A stretch of 15,647 bases of DNA, taken from positions 1 to 15,647 of the forward strand of contig JBMNOU010000042.1 in the NCBI GenBank assembly GCA_050943215.1, in the 5' to 3' direction. Below, piece by piece: positions 7,015 through 15,032 of the stretch. The stretch is from JBMNOU01 sp050943215. GTDB lineage: Bacteria; Bacillota; Clostridia; Christensenellales; SZUA-584. The notes beneath the pieces are model-generated. The model saw nothing but the letters and a program-made list of their open reading frames with translations, ran no database searches and was not told the DNA's origin. Numbering within the stretch: position 1 is the stretch's first letter; each line of letters begins with the position of its first letter. A program made the position numbers and the translations under genes.

Positions 7015-7449
7015 TCAACTATCCTGTCTATTTATCATTTTTGTCATTTCTATCGTCGTACCTTTTGCAGATGCCGATTCTATGTTGACCTCATCCATAA
7101 AAGTCTCCATCACTGTAAAACCCATGCCCGAACGCGATTCGTCATTGGCTGTGCTAAAAAAAGGCTGTCTCGCTTGTTGTATATCGCGTATACCAATGCC
7201 AAAGTCCTGAATCTTGACTTTAATGGTATTGCCTGAAAGTTCAGCAATAATGCGGATATCGCCTATTGAATTTGGATAGGCATGTACAATGGCATTGGTG
7301 ACCGCTTCTGATACGGCTGTTTTAATATCCGCAATTTCCTCTAAAGTCGGGTTTAGTTGCGTTGCAAAGGCTCCGACTACACTCCTTGCAAAGCTTTCAT
7401 TTTCTGAAAAACTCAGCAACCTTAGCTCCATAATATTTTTGCTTTTCAT
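7015..7449 (-). CDS. spoIIAB: Anti-sigma F factor / serine kinase SpoIIAB
   Basis: A 144-residue GHKL-type ATP-binding protein that binds and blocks sigma F and phosphorylates SpoIIAA. The ATP pocket is complete: N-box EAVTNA (48-53, with Glu48 and Asn52), G1 box DFGIGI (82-87) and G2 box RSGMGF (106-111). NESFARS (17-23) and ARQPFFST (93-100) are further SpoIIAB signatures. An in-frame ATG four codons upstream (7461) overlaps the spoIIAA stop, but the ATG at 7449 is preferred because GGGGG stands six bases before it and the length then matches Bacillus SpoIIAB (146). It sits in the standard spoIIAA-AB-AC operon. Confidence 0.96.
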   Translation of the reverse strand: MKSKNIMELRLLSFSENESFARSVVGAFATQLNPTLEEIADIKTAVSEAVTNAIVHAYPNSIGDIRIIAELSGNTIKVKIQDFGIGIRDIQQARQPFFSTANDESRSGMGFTVMETFMDEVNIESASAKGTTIEMTKMINRQDS

Positions 7450-7460
7450 ATGTGCCCCCA

Positions 7461-7769
7461 TTATTTGATTTTTTTGATAATACGGTAAATCCCGCTGACA
7501 TTGAACACTTTTTCAACCTGTCGATTGGCATTCTTTATATATAGACTGTTTCCATAGCCCTTAAGCTTTTTATATCTTCCCAAAAGGACGCCTAAGCCTG
7601 AACTATCCATAAAACTTAAATTTTTCAAATCAAGCACAAGATTTGTATTTTTAAATTTTTTGATTATACCGTCAAGCTCTGCTTTAACTTGATCTGCTGT
7701 ATGATGGTCAAGTTCACCGGAAAGATAAGCAGTGATATGATCGCTTTGTTGTCTGACTTGAATGTACAT
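7461..7769 (-). CDS. spoIIAA: Anti-sigma F factor antagonist SpoIIAA
   Basis: A 102-residue STAS-domain protein. In its unphosphorylated form it displaces sigma F from SpoIIAB; SpoIIAB phosphorylates it and the phosphatase SpoIIE reverses this. The motif GELDHHTAD (18-26) and the phosphorylation loop FMDSSGLGVLLGRYK (53-67, with Ser56 at the position of Bacillus Ser58) are diagnostic, and FNVSGIYRII (89-98) closes the domain. The open frame runs upstream to 8024 but would cross the promoter and the divergent PBP gene. The ATG at 7769 is chosen because AAGGA lies eight bases before it and the protein then begins like known SpoIIAA. First gene of the spoIIA operon. Confidence 0.96.
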   Translation of the reverse strand: MYIQVRQQSDHITAYLSGELDHHTADQVKAELDGIIKKFKNTNLVLDLKNLSFMDSSGLGVLLGRYKKLKGYGNSLYIKNANRQVEKVFNVSGIYRIIKKIK

Positions 7770-7802
7770 ATATTTCATCCTTTCATAATGATACATTACC
7801 GT

Positions 7803-7827
7803 ATTCTTTTTAATTTTATACTTTCCT
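7803..7827 (-). promoter_or_regulatory. Candidate sigma H promoter of the spoIIA operon
   Basis: On the minus strand AGGA (7827-7824) and GAAT (7806-7803) are separated by exactly 17 bases, within the fuller elements AAAGGAAAG and AAAGAAT. This matches the sigma H consensus (RNAGGAWWW and RNNGAAT) and the spacing I recall for Bacillus spoVG. The -10 element ends 33 bases before the spoIIAA start. Bacillus spoIIA is known to be sigma H-dependent. Confidence 0.65.
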
Positions 7828-7840
7828 TTAAGATATTTTG

Positions 7841-7869
7841 CCATATAAACACTTGTTTTTACATTAAAT
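7841..7869 (+). promoter_or_regulatory. Weak sigma E-like promoter candidate upstream of the 797-residue PBP
   Basis: CCATATA (7841-7847) and CATTAAAT (7862-7869) are 14 bases apart. They match five of seven and six of eight positions of the sigma E consensus (KMATATT and CATACAMT). I see no good sigma A promoter in this 151-base divergent gap on the plus strand. In such AT-rich DNA the match could be chance. Confidence 0.2.
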
Positions 7870-7920
7870 TTTGAATTATGTCGAAATAACATAATATTAT
7901 GGATTTCGGAGAGCATAGAT

Positions 7921-10314
7921 TTGACTCCTAATGTAAAGGTGCAAGCGGGTATGGGAAAGCACGAACTAGTGCATAACAAAAAAAGAAGCCTGATATTTAC
8001 AATTATTAAATATTTGATGCTCATTTTTATCGTCTCTTGTATTTTGGGTTTTATTTTTGTCTTCTCTTATCTGATGGGGCTGGAGGAATGGAAAGAATTT
8101 AATCCGAAAAACATCGGCGATATGCAACAGACACTGCTGATATATGACCGAAACGGTATTGAAACAGCCGCATTATATAATCAGCAGAATCGGGTATACA
8201 TCTCGATTAAGGATATACCTGAATATGTTAAAAATGCATTTATTGCGGTGGAAGACTCAAGATTTTATCATCATAACGGGATTGACATCGTAAGGATTGT
8301 AGGCGCGCTTTTAGAAGATTTAAAGAATGGTAGTTTCCGTCAGGGAGGAAGCACGATTTCACAGCAACTCGTAAAAAATACAAGTCTTACTGGCGTTAAA
8401 ACAATATCAAGGAAACTACAGGAAGCCGTTATGGCCTATAAACTTGAACAGGTATATTCAAAAGATCAGATTTTAGAAATGTATCTTAACTATATTCCAT
8501 TCGGAAACGGAGCGTACGGCATCGAAGCGGCAGCCAAAGTGTATTTCGGGAAAACAGCTTCTTCGCTGACGGTTGCACAAGCTGCGATGCTTGCCGGGGT
8601 CATTAAAGCACCTTCAAATTATGCACCCCATATTAATATGGAAAAATCGATTGAGCGCAGGAATCTAGTTCTTTCATTAATGGCCAAGCAGGATTATATC
8701 ACCGAGGATGAGCTTATTGAGGCACAGAAGGAACCTGTTGTTTTAAACGAAAAAACAAAATTCAAATACGGGTATTTTACGGATATGATTCTTGCTGAAG
8801 CTGAAGATATATTATCTATCGACAGTGAGGAGCTGCTTTCAAGCGGATATAAGATATACACCACGCTCGATCAACAACTGCAAATAAATATAGAGACGCT
8901 TTTTGAGGACGGCAGTTATTTTCCGGATAATGCAAAAGACGGTGAACAATGCCAAGCTGCGCTCTGTATACTAGACAGCGAAACGAGCGAGATAAGAGCA
9001 ATTATCGGCGGAAGGAAATACGAAACACGGCGCGGCATCAACAGAGCTATTGATATGAAGAGACAGCCCGGTTCAGCGATCAAACCTGTTATAGTTTATG
9101 CTCCCGCGATGGAAAAACTCGGGTTTACTCCGACAACGCTTGTGCTTGATGAGAAAGGAGACTTCGGCGGATATATCCCTAAGAATTTTTCAGATAACTA
9201 TTCAGGCTGGGTTACGCTAAGAGAGGCTTTATCGATGTCGCTTAATCTTCCGGCAGTAAGAACTCTAAAGCAAGTCGGCATCGAAGCGGCCAAGCTGTAT
9301 GCATCCAATGTCGGTATTGCGTTTGATAGAAATGATACGGGTCTTACGCTTGCGCTAGGCGGATTTACAACGGGTGTTACTCCGTTGTCTCTATGCAATT
9401 CATTTACACCATTTGCAAACGGTGGGTATTATTCGTACCCGAGATGCATTAGAAAGATTGAGGACCCCACTGGAGATGTCATATATTCAAGACCAAAAAG
9501 AAAGGTGAGCGTACTGTCTGAAGAGACTGCATTTTTTATGACTTCAATGCTGGAAAGCACGGTTACAGAAGGAACCGCCCGAAGACTAAATATAAACGGC
9601 ATTCCTATAGCCGCAAAGACCGGAACGTCCGGGTCGAATAACATCAGTGGCAATAAGGATGCTTGGATAATTGCATATAATTCTGAATATACGATGTGTT
9701 GTTGGATGGGTTTTGACAGCACTGATAAAATACATTGCCTTCCTTCTAGTGTGACTGGTGGAACATACCCTGCAGAATTGATTAAAAAGATATTTGGAGT
9801 AATATACAATGACCGAAAAGCCCCAGGTTTTGTACAGCCGGATAGTATCGTTCAAGCAAAAATAGATGTCCAATCGCTGGAGAATGAAAACGAACCTTTG
9901 CTCGCCAGCGTTTTTACTCCAAAAGAACATGCAATTGTTGAGTATTTTCTCGAGGATGATGTACCAAAAGAGTATTCATCATATTGGGTTGTGCCATCAC
10001 CTCCAGATGACTTGACCGTCATACATGGCGGCGGCGGATACCCGTGTATTAGTTTTACGCCTACGCAAAGCTTTGCTAATTATAAGATCATGCGGTTAGA
10101 TAATGAAGAGAATGAACCGAAACTTATCGGTGAATACGCGGGGGATACATCAAGAATAACCGTCATCGACGATACCGCAGAATATAATCATACATATATG
10201 TATTATGTTGTGCCCATTCATCCCGAAATCAACATTGAAGGTAAGCGTCTATCAGGGCCTGCCTCGTCAATCGTTAAAATCACTCTATTACCAGAAGAAA
10301 ATTATATGCCCTAG
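7921..10314 (+). CDS. Class A penicillin-binding protein (PBP1A-type bifunctional transglycosylase/transpeptidase)
   Basis: A 797-residue membrane-anchored enzyme that polymerises lipid II into glycan strands and cross-links the peptides outside the cytoplasmic membrane. Order: short basic tail, membrane anchor (about 25-51), GT51 transglycosylase with catalytic Glu111 in EDSRFYHHNG and the GGSTISQQLVKN block (142-153), then a transpeptidase with active-site Ser385 (SAIK), SLN (440-442) and KTG (566-568). All catalytic motifs are intact. The C-terminus (about 693-790) looks like a fibronectin type III-like beta domain. The TTG start at 7921 is supported by GGAGAG seven bases upstream; an in-frame ATG at 7951 is the alternative. 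It is divergent from spoIIAA and convergent with a second class A PBP. A sporulation role (like PbpF/PbpG) is suggested only by context. Confidence 0.93.
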   Translation: MTPNVKVQAGMGKHELVHNKKRSLIFTIIKYLMLIFIVSCILGFIFVFSYLMGLEEWKEFNPKNIGDMQQTLLIYDRNGIETAALYNQQNRVYISIKDIPEYVKNAFIAVEDSRFYHHNGIDIVRIVGALLEDLKNGSFRQGGSTISQQLVKNTSLTGVKTISRKLQEAVMAYKLEQVYSKDQILEMYLNYIPFGNGAYGIEAAAKVYFGKTASSLTVAQAAMLAGVIKAPSNYAPHINMEKSIERRNLVLSLMAKQDYITEDELIEAQKEPVVLNEKTKFKYGYFTDMILAEAEDILSIDSEELLSSGYKIYTTLDQQLQINIETLFEDGSYFPDNAKDGEQCQAALCILDSETSEIRAIIGGRKYETRRGINRAIDMKRQPGSAIKPVIVYAPAMEKLGFTPTTLVLDEKGDFGGYIPKNFSDNYSGWVTLREALSMSLNLPAVRTLKQVGIEAAKLYASNVGIAFDRNDTGLTLALGGFTTGVTPLSLCNSFTPFANGGYYSYPRCIRKIEDPTGDVIYSRPKRKVSVLSEETAFFMTSMLESTVTEGTARRLNINGIPIAAKTGTSGSNNISGNKDAWIIAYNSEYTMCCWMGFDSTDKIHCLPSSVTGGTYPAELIKKIFGVIYNDRKAPGFVQPDSIVQAKIDVQSLENENEPLLASVFTPKEHAIVEYFLEDDVPKEYSSYWVVPSPPDDLTVIHGGGGYPCISFTPTQSFANYKIMRLDNEENEPKLIGEYAGDTSRITVIDDTAEYNHTYMYYVVPIHPEINIEGKRLSGPASSIVKITLLPEENYMP

Positions 10315-10318
10315 ATGA

Positions 10319-13300
10319 CTAAACCGATGGTTCAGGTTCAGGTGTCGGAGTATAAATGGAAACGAGCGTATCTGTCAGCGTCTGTAATTCAGCCGTTCTC
10401 TGCTCGATTGCCCCCGCTGTGACTCCCGCTGTTGCAAGCAGCGTTTGAAGCTCATTGATTTTTTCGGATAAACTCTGCCTGTCTTCAAGCGGTATAGTCA
10501 ATGACTGATTTGCCAAAACCGAGTTGGAAACGGATATTTGCGTATTGGCGGCAGCGGATGCGTTAGATAGGTTCTGTTGCTCGTCAAACCATAACTTTGT
10601 ATGAATGCTGCAGAAAAACTCATGATATGCCGGCAGATCTTGCGTCATTTCTGAAAGAGACACTTCAGGCTTATGAAGAGCACCCGGCAGACACTGCGCC
10701 AGTTTATCCGCGGGTAGTTTCCAATAGATCGAATCATTCTTTAAGAACAAAAATGCTTGCAGTGCCTTTGCTGTTTCAGGACAAAATTGCGTTGCTATTT
10801 TTTCGCTTTCGGTACAGACATAATATAGCTCATGCTGATCGCAGGTGTCGGTAGGCTGAGTACCTTTAGCGAACCAGGCATCGGCAGGCTTATGCCCTCC
10901 AGCATCATGTCCACAGGCATCCGTTGCTACCATGCCGGATACGCTGCAAATTCGCACCTTGACCAACCCGAGATCTTTCGGGTTGGCATTTATGATTGGC
11001 GCATTCTCCTTGTCTTTAAGTATCTTGGACATAAAATCCCGCCAAAGCGGTGCTGCATACTCAGATGCATAGACCCTGCCGTTAAGCGATTTATACTGGT
11101 CATGACCGATCCAAAGCGTCGCCGTATAATATGGGGAAATTCCGGAGAAGAAAACACCCTTGACATCCTGGTTGGTCCCTGTTTTTCCGCCTATGGTCAT
11201 ATTGTCGATACGTGCAGCCCTGCCGGTACCGGATGATACGGCGTTGACCAGCATATCAGACACAAGCCAGGCTGTCGATTCTTTGAAAACCTGGCATCTT
11301 TTTCTGATGTCATCGGCGTTTAATATTACGTTCCCATCCTTGTCGACCACTTTGATAAAGGATAACGGTTCAAGGTATGTTCCACTGTTTGCAATTGTTG
11401 CGTATGCACCAGCCATTTCTATAGGCGTAATGCCTGATGTGCCAAGTGCCAACCCTGAACCAGTTTTATTGATATGAGAGGGATTGATGCCCATTTGTAT
11501 CAGATAGTTGTATGAGTCTTCAAGTCCTACCAAATTCATCAAGGCATAAGCCGTTGCACTGTTCAGTGAATTAACGAGACCTGTCCGTAAAGTAACAGGG
11601 CCGTATTTTGACGCACCGCCCGATGGATACCCTGAATGCGAATCCCAGCCGTTTATTGGCAACGGAAGATTGGGTATAACCGTACCGTCCGAGTTGTTTT
11701 TGTCAATGGCCGGAGCGTATACGGCAATAGGTTTTATCGATGATCCTACAGGCATAGACGTCTGATATACTCTATTTAATGTTTTTTTTGCAGTTGGTGT
11801 CGTTCTGCCACCGACGACTGCTTTTAATTCACCCGTGTGCTGATCCAGTACTACAGCCGCCGCCTGTGGCTGCATAATCTCTGTTATCGTACCGTCGCCG
11901 TTTTCATACCGTATAACCGAATCTTCCGAATTCTTAAGCTTGGGATATTTGTCCCAGTCTGCAAGGCTCTGTTCTACGGCTTGCTGTATTTGTGGATCAA
12001 CCGTCGTATAAATATGGTATCCATTTGTACGGATTTCCTGTTCTATAAGCGCCCGGTTTTCATCAGTAACCAGAAGATTTCTCTGTTCTAAAAGATGAGT
12101 AATAACGTCATAAATTGCGTATTCAACAAAATACGGCATGCCATACATCTCGTTGACTTTTGATTTCTTTACTATAGTAACGTTATCTGTGAGAGCAGCA
12201 TCATATTCTTTTTTTGTGATAAAGCCAGCCTTGTACATTTGATTGAGCACATGGTCTGTACGATTGTTGATAATATCTGGGTTATTGGCTGTATAATAAC
12301 ATCTTCTCGGGTTATAGAGATATGGGTATTGGGTAATTCCGGCAAGCATGGCGCATTCCCTTAAAGTAAGTTCATCAAGGTTTTTATCGAAATAATCCAT
12401 TGCCGCCGCTTTTACGCCATAATTTGAAGCGCCGAGGCTAATCGTATTCAAATAGGCTTCCAGTATTTGTTCCTTCTTATATTTTTGTTCAAGCTGAAGC
12501 GCCAGGTACGCTTCCTGTATCTTTCTTTTATACGTTCTTTCTGTGCTTAATAAACTGTTCTTAATGAGCTGCTGCGTAATTGTGCTGCCGCCCTGGACAT
12601 TGCTGTTCATCAGATTGTTGATAAACGCACCGATCAGTCTTTTTATATCCACCCCAGAGTGGTGCTCAAAACGGATATCTTCTATCGCGATCACGGCTTT
12701 TTGGAGCATATCAGGTATTTCATCTATAGAAGCCCAATCCCTGTTCTCTGTTCCAATATAAGTTGTTATTACCTCGTTGTTACAGTCATAAATAAAAGAT
12801 GTTTGTGATTGATCTTCGATTTCGGCTGTATTAAGAGTCGGTGTCGTTTCCATATAGGCTTTGGCTAGACCAACAATTGAACCGATGCCGGCAGCGCCGA
12901 TCATAAAAACAGCAATCAGAAGAAGCTTGATTGATGTTAGCAAAATCCCTATGATAAAGTTCGGATTGTGCCGTTTGGCCTGGAACATGTTAATGTGCTC
13001 AAGCCCTTCACCTGAAAGATGCTCTTTTGAAATAAAAGGCAACTCGCGTGTTCTATCGTCTTTCGTTTTATGGATTTTCTTTATTTCCGGATGTTTGACG
13101 GCGGTGCTGACACTTTTAAACTCCTGAGTTTCACCGATAGCCATATCCCCATTAATGAATATCCGATCTTTCCAATATTCGCTATCCTTTCTTAAAGGTA
13201 GCAAATGCCGCCATGCTTTTGTCAGTGTACGCCAACCAGCCGAAAAACCTCTCCCTGCGAATTTTCCGGCTCGCTTTATTACAACCCGCGCTTTTTTTAC

Positions 13301-13345
13301 CGCAGATATAAAACGATGATTGAATGAATGATTTTTTGCGTTCAT
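10319..13345 (-). CDS. Class A penicillin-binding protein, large PBP1A/PonA type with cysteine-rich C-terminus
   Basis: A 1008-residue bifunctional peptidoglycan synthase. A long basic cytoplasmic tail (1-128) precedes the membrane anchor (about 129-160). The GT51 domain has Glu222 in EDIRFEHHSG and GGSTITQQLIKN (252-263). The transpeptidase has Ser535 (SSIK), SLN (593-595) and KTGT (721-724). All catalytic motifs are intact. After the enzyme core a segment with seven cysteines (800, 811, 835, 844, 855, 885, 912) resembles the CxxSG...GTxPxxxC tails of clostridial PBP1A proteins. The end is Ser/Ala/Gln-rich with a helical stretch repeating ELQTL (965-969, 986-990) and a TPTPEPEPS tail. The start has AAGGA at good spacing and an extended -10 promoter, which suggests vegetative expression. 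Its stop lies four bases from that of the opposing PBP. Confidence 0.94.
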   Translation of the reverse strand: MNAKNHSFNHRFISAVKKARVVIKRAGKFAGRGFSAGWRTLTKAWRHLLPLRKDSEYWKDRIFINGDMAIGETQEFKSVSTAVKHPEIKKIHKTKDDRTRELPFISKEHLSGEGLEHINMFQAKRHNPNFIIGILLTSIKLLLIAVFMIGAAGIGSIVGLAKAYMETTPTLNTAEIEDQSQTSFIYDCNNEVITTYIGTENRDWASIDEIPDMLQKAVIAIEDIRFEHHSGVDIKRLIGAFINNLMNSNVQGGSTITQQLIKNSLLSTERTYKRKIQEAYLALQLEQKYKKEQILEAYLNTISLGASNYGVKAAAMDYFDKNLDELTLRECAMLAGITQYPYLYNPRRCYYTANNPDIINNRTDHVLNQMYKAGFITKKEYDAALTDNVTIVKKSKVNEMYGMPYFVEYAIYDVITHLLEQRNLLVTDENRALIEQEIRTNGYHIYTTVDPQIQQAVEQSLADWDKYPKLKNSEDSVIRYENGDGTITEIMQPQAAAVVLDQHTGELKAVVGGRTTPTAKKTLNRVYQTSMPVGSSIKPIAVYAPAIDKNNSDGTVIPNLPLPINGWDSHSGYPSGGASKYGPVTLRTGLVNSLNSATAYALMNLVGLEDSYNYLIQMGINPSHINKTGSGLALGTSGITPIEMAGAYATIANSGTYLEPLSFIKVVDKDGNVILNADDIRKRCQVFKESTAWLVSDMLVNAVSSGTGRAARIDNMTIGGKTGTNQDVKGVFFSGISPYYTATLWIGHDQYKSLNGRVYASEYAAPLWRDFMSKILKDKENAPIINANPKDLGLVKVRICSVSGMVATDACGHDAGGHKPADAWFAKGTQPTDTCDQHELYYVCTESEKIATQFCPETAKALQAFLFLKNDSIYWKLPADKLAQCLPGALHKPEVSLSEMTQDLPAYHEFFCSIHTKLWFDEQQNLSNASAAANTQISVSNSVLANQSLTIPLEDRQSLSEKINELQTLLATAGVTAGAIEQRTAELQTLTDTLVSIYTPTPEPEPSV

Positions 13346-13371
13346 GACAACATCCTTTTTTAATTTATTGT

Positions 13372-13380
13372 ATTATACCA
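13372..13380 (-). promoter_or_regulatory. Extended -10 sigma A promoter of the large PBP gene
   Basis: On the minus strand TGGTATAAT gives a perfect TATAAT preceded by the TGn extension. No good -35 is found at 17 bases (ATGTTA, three of six), which is common for extended -10 promoters. It lies 26 bases before the ATG of the PBP gene, so the leader would be about 20 bases and would carry the AAGGA ribosome site. Confidence 0.65.
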
Positions 13381-13494
13381 TATTCGCATGTTTATAACAT
13401 CAAAATACCGATATTTTTTACATTCTAAATATTACATTAGAAATAGGTGTTATTCGGTTTGCTATCACGCATAGCTTTATATTAAGGTGATCAT

Positions 13495-14157
13495 ATGCGT
13501 TTGCGAATTAAGCTGTCTAAAAAATGGGTCGCAATCATACTTTTATTCTTTGTATTTATCGGCTATTTACTTATTGACAACGCAATCAGGCCGACAATAC
13601 TCAGCATATCCGAAGCCAGACTCCGTGCATTTGCCGTCAAAGCCATGAACGATGCTGTCAGAGAAACAATTGGAAACGATATTACCTATTCTGATCTCAT
13701 CCATATAGAAAAAGACGAAGAGGGAAACATCACGCTGATCACTGCAAACACAGTACTTATGAATAGCCTGGCAGCCAGCACGGCGATGTCGGCACAGGAT
13801 AAGATATTGACTATTGGCCAGCAAGGCATCAGTATTCCGATTGGTACGGTTATTGGCGGACAGCTGCTGACAGGGCGCGGGCCATCGATAATTATAAAAT
13901 TTGAACCAGTCGGGTCGGTTACCCCGGATTTTATGACAGAATTTGAAGATGCCGGTATTAACCAGACACGGCATAAGATATACCTGATACTAAATTCATC
14001 TGTCAGGATTGTCGTAGGAAACACATCTCAGACAGTGGAAATATCTTCGCAGGTGCTAATATCCGAGACGATTATTGTTGGCGATGTTCCTCAATCTTAT
14101 TTTAAGGGGGCTCAGAATCAGTTGCTCAACCTGCTCCCGAGTAGCCAAGACAAATAG
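13495..14157 (+). CDS. yunB: Sporulation protein YunB
   Basis: A 220-residue protein with one N-terminal membrane anchor (about 10-28) followed by an extracytoplasmic domain. The succession NAIRPTILSISEARLRAFA (29-47), NDAVRE (52-57), LITANTVLMN (81-90), IPIGTVIGGQLLTGRGP (114-130) and the C-terminal VGDVPQSYF (195-203) is what I know as YunB. In B. subtilis this gene is made in the mother cell under sigma E and its loss gives a mild spore defect; its molecular role is not established. The start follows AAGGTGATC. It is divergent from the large PBP across a 149-base gap and lies 79 bases before the YebC-family gene. I found no convincing sigma E promoter upstream. Confidence 0.88.
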   Translation: MRLRIKLSKKWVAIILLFFVFIGYLLIDNAIRPTILSISEARLRAFAVKAMNDAVRETIGNDITYSDLIHIEKDEEGNITLITANTVLMNSLAASTAMSAQDKILTIGQQGISIPIGTVIGGQLLTGRGPSIIIKFEPVGSVTPDFMTEFEDAGINQTRHKIYLILNSSVRIVVGNTSQTVEISSQVLISETIIVGDVPQSYFKGAQNQLLNLLPSSQDK

Positions 14158-14174
14158 CCAGTACTTTTTAATAA

Positions 14175-14203
14175 TTGAACCTCTAATATATTTATGCTAT
14201 GAT
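14175..14203 (+). promoter_or_regulatory. Sigma A promoter of the YebC-family gene
   Basis: TTGAAC (14175-14180) and TATGAT (14198-14203) are separated by 17 bases, and TGC directly before the -10 gives an extended -10 element. Each hexamer has one or two differences from consensus. The ATG is 33 bases downstream, so the gene probably has its own housekeeping promoter rather than depending on yunB. Confidence 0.75.
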
Positions 14204-14236
14204 AACTATAAATGATTTAACCGTGAGGTATCAACG

Positions 14237-14959
14237 ATGGCTGGACATTCAAAATGGGCTAATATTAAGCACAAAAAAGAGCGTACAGATGCAAAGCGCG
14301 GAAAGATATTTACAAAGATTGGCAGAGAAATTGCCGTCGCTGTTAAAGAAGGCGGTACCGATCCGTCGGCGAATTCCAAGCTGAAAGATATTGTTGCAAA
14401 GGCAAGATCAAACAATATGCCCAATGATACGATAATGCGATCTATCAAAAAAGCAGCCGGAGAGCTTGGGACAATAAACTATGAATCCATTGTCTATGAA
14501 GGATACGGCCCTGGCGGGGCTGCGGTTATAGTCGAGGCGTTGACAGATAACAGAAACAGAACCGCCGGTGAAATTAGGCATAGCTTTGATAAAAACGATG
14601 GTTCCCTTGGGGCAACGGGCTGTGTCGCCTGGATGTTTTCAAGAAAAGGCATACTAGCGATAGAAAAAACTAGCGGCATTGATACCGATGAAGTAATGAT
14701 GGCTGCGCTTGAAGCGGGTGCGCTTGATATTGACGATAGCGAAGAAGTTATCGAGATTACGACCGATGTTACGTCTTTCTCGGGTGTATACGAATATTTG
14801 GACCAATGCGGATATTCATTTATAATGGCTGAAATACAGCTGGTGTCCGAAAATACCGTAGAGCTGTCTCCCGATAATGAAGAGAAAGTAATAAAGCTGC
14901 TTGATATGCTGGAAGATAATGACGACGTACAAAATGTGTATCATAATGCGGTGTTATGA
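14237..14959 (+). CDS. YebC/PmpR/TACO1 family protein
   Basis: A 240-residue protein matching the YebC family over its full length. It has the invariant start MAGHSKWANIKHKK with the basic helix RTDAKRGKIFTKIGREI (16-32), the central EGYGPGGAAVIVEALTDNRNRT block (87-108), GSLGATGCVAWMF (121-133) and the ending DDVQNVYHN (228-236). It was long annotated as a DNA-binding transcriptional regulator. Work on the mitochondrial TACO1 and bacterial YebC proteins supports a role as a ribosome-associated factor that relieves stalling at proline-rich stretches. The ATG is preceded by GAGGT at eight bases. It has its own sigma A promoter and is followed by a hairpin that may end its transcript. The symbol yebC would be generic, so none is given. 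Confidence 0.95.
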   Translation: MAGHSKWANIKHKKERTDAKRGKIFTKIGREIAVAVKEGGTDPSANSKLKDIVAKARSNNMPNDTIMRSIKKAAGELGTINYESIVYEGYGPGGAAVIVEALTDNRNRTAGEIRHSFDKNDGSLGATGCVAWMFSRKGILAIEKTSGIDTDEVMMAALEAGALDIDDSEEVIEITTDVTSFSGVYEYLDQCGYSFIMAEIQLVSENTVELSPDNEEKVIKLLDMLEDNDDVQNVYHNAVL

Positions 14960-14995
14960 TTTTGGAATCTGAATAAAATTTTTCTTGGTACAAAT

Positions 14996-15032
14996 AATAT
15001 CCCTCGAAGGAACATATCGGAGGGATATTTTT
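14996..15032 (+). terminator. Hairpin between the YebC-family gene and the BofC-like gene: terminator and/or ribosome-site sequestering structure
   Basis: AATATCCCTC (14996-15005) and GAGGGATATT (15020-15029) are perfect 10-base inverted arms around a 14-base loop, followed by a T run at 15028-15032. The right arm contains most of the GGAGGG that serves as ribosome site for the gene starting with TTG at 15031. The hairpin can therefore act as a weak terminator or can hide the ribosome site on readthrough RNA. Only five T's follow and the stem is half A-T, so termination may be partial. Confidence 0.55.

Noticed and set aside
7770..8024. N-terminal extension of the spoIIAA reading frame
   Set aside because: It would run through the sigma H promoter and into the divergent PBP gene, and the ATG at 7769 has a good ribosome site and matches the known protein start.
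13441..13494. Sigma E promoter search upstream of yunB (CATAGCTT near 13470)
   Set aside because: The -10 matches about half the consensus and no -35 of the KMATATT type stands at 13-15 bases.
14971..14998. Sigma G-like elements (GAATA and CAAATAAT) upstream of the BofC-like gene
   Set aside because: Spacing is 15 rather than 17-18 and the -10 matches poorly; a forespore promoter remains possible but is not supported by sequence.
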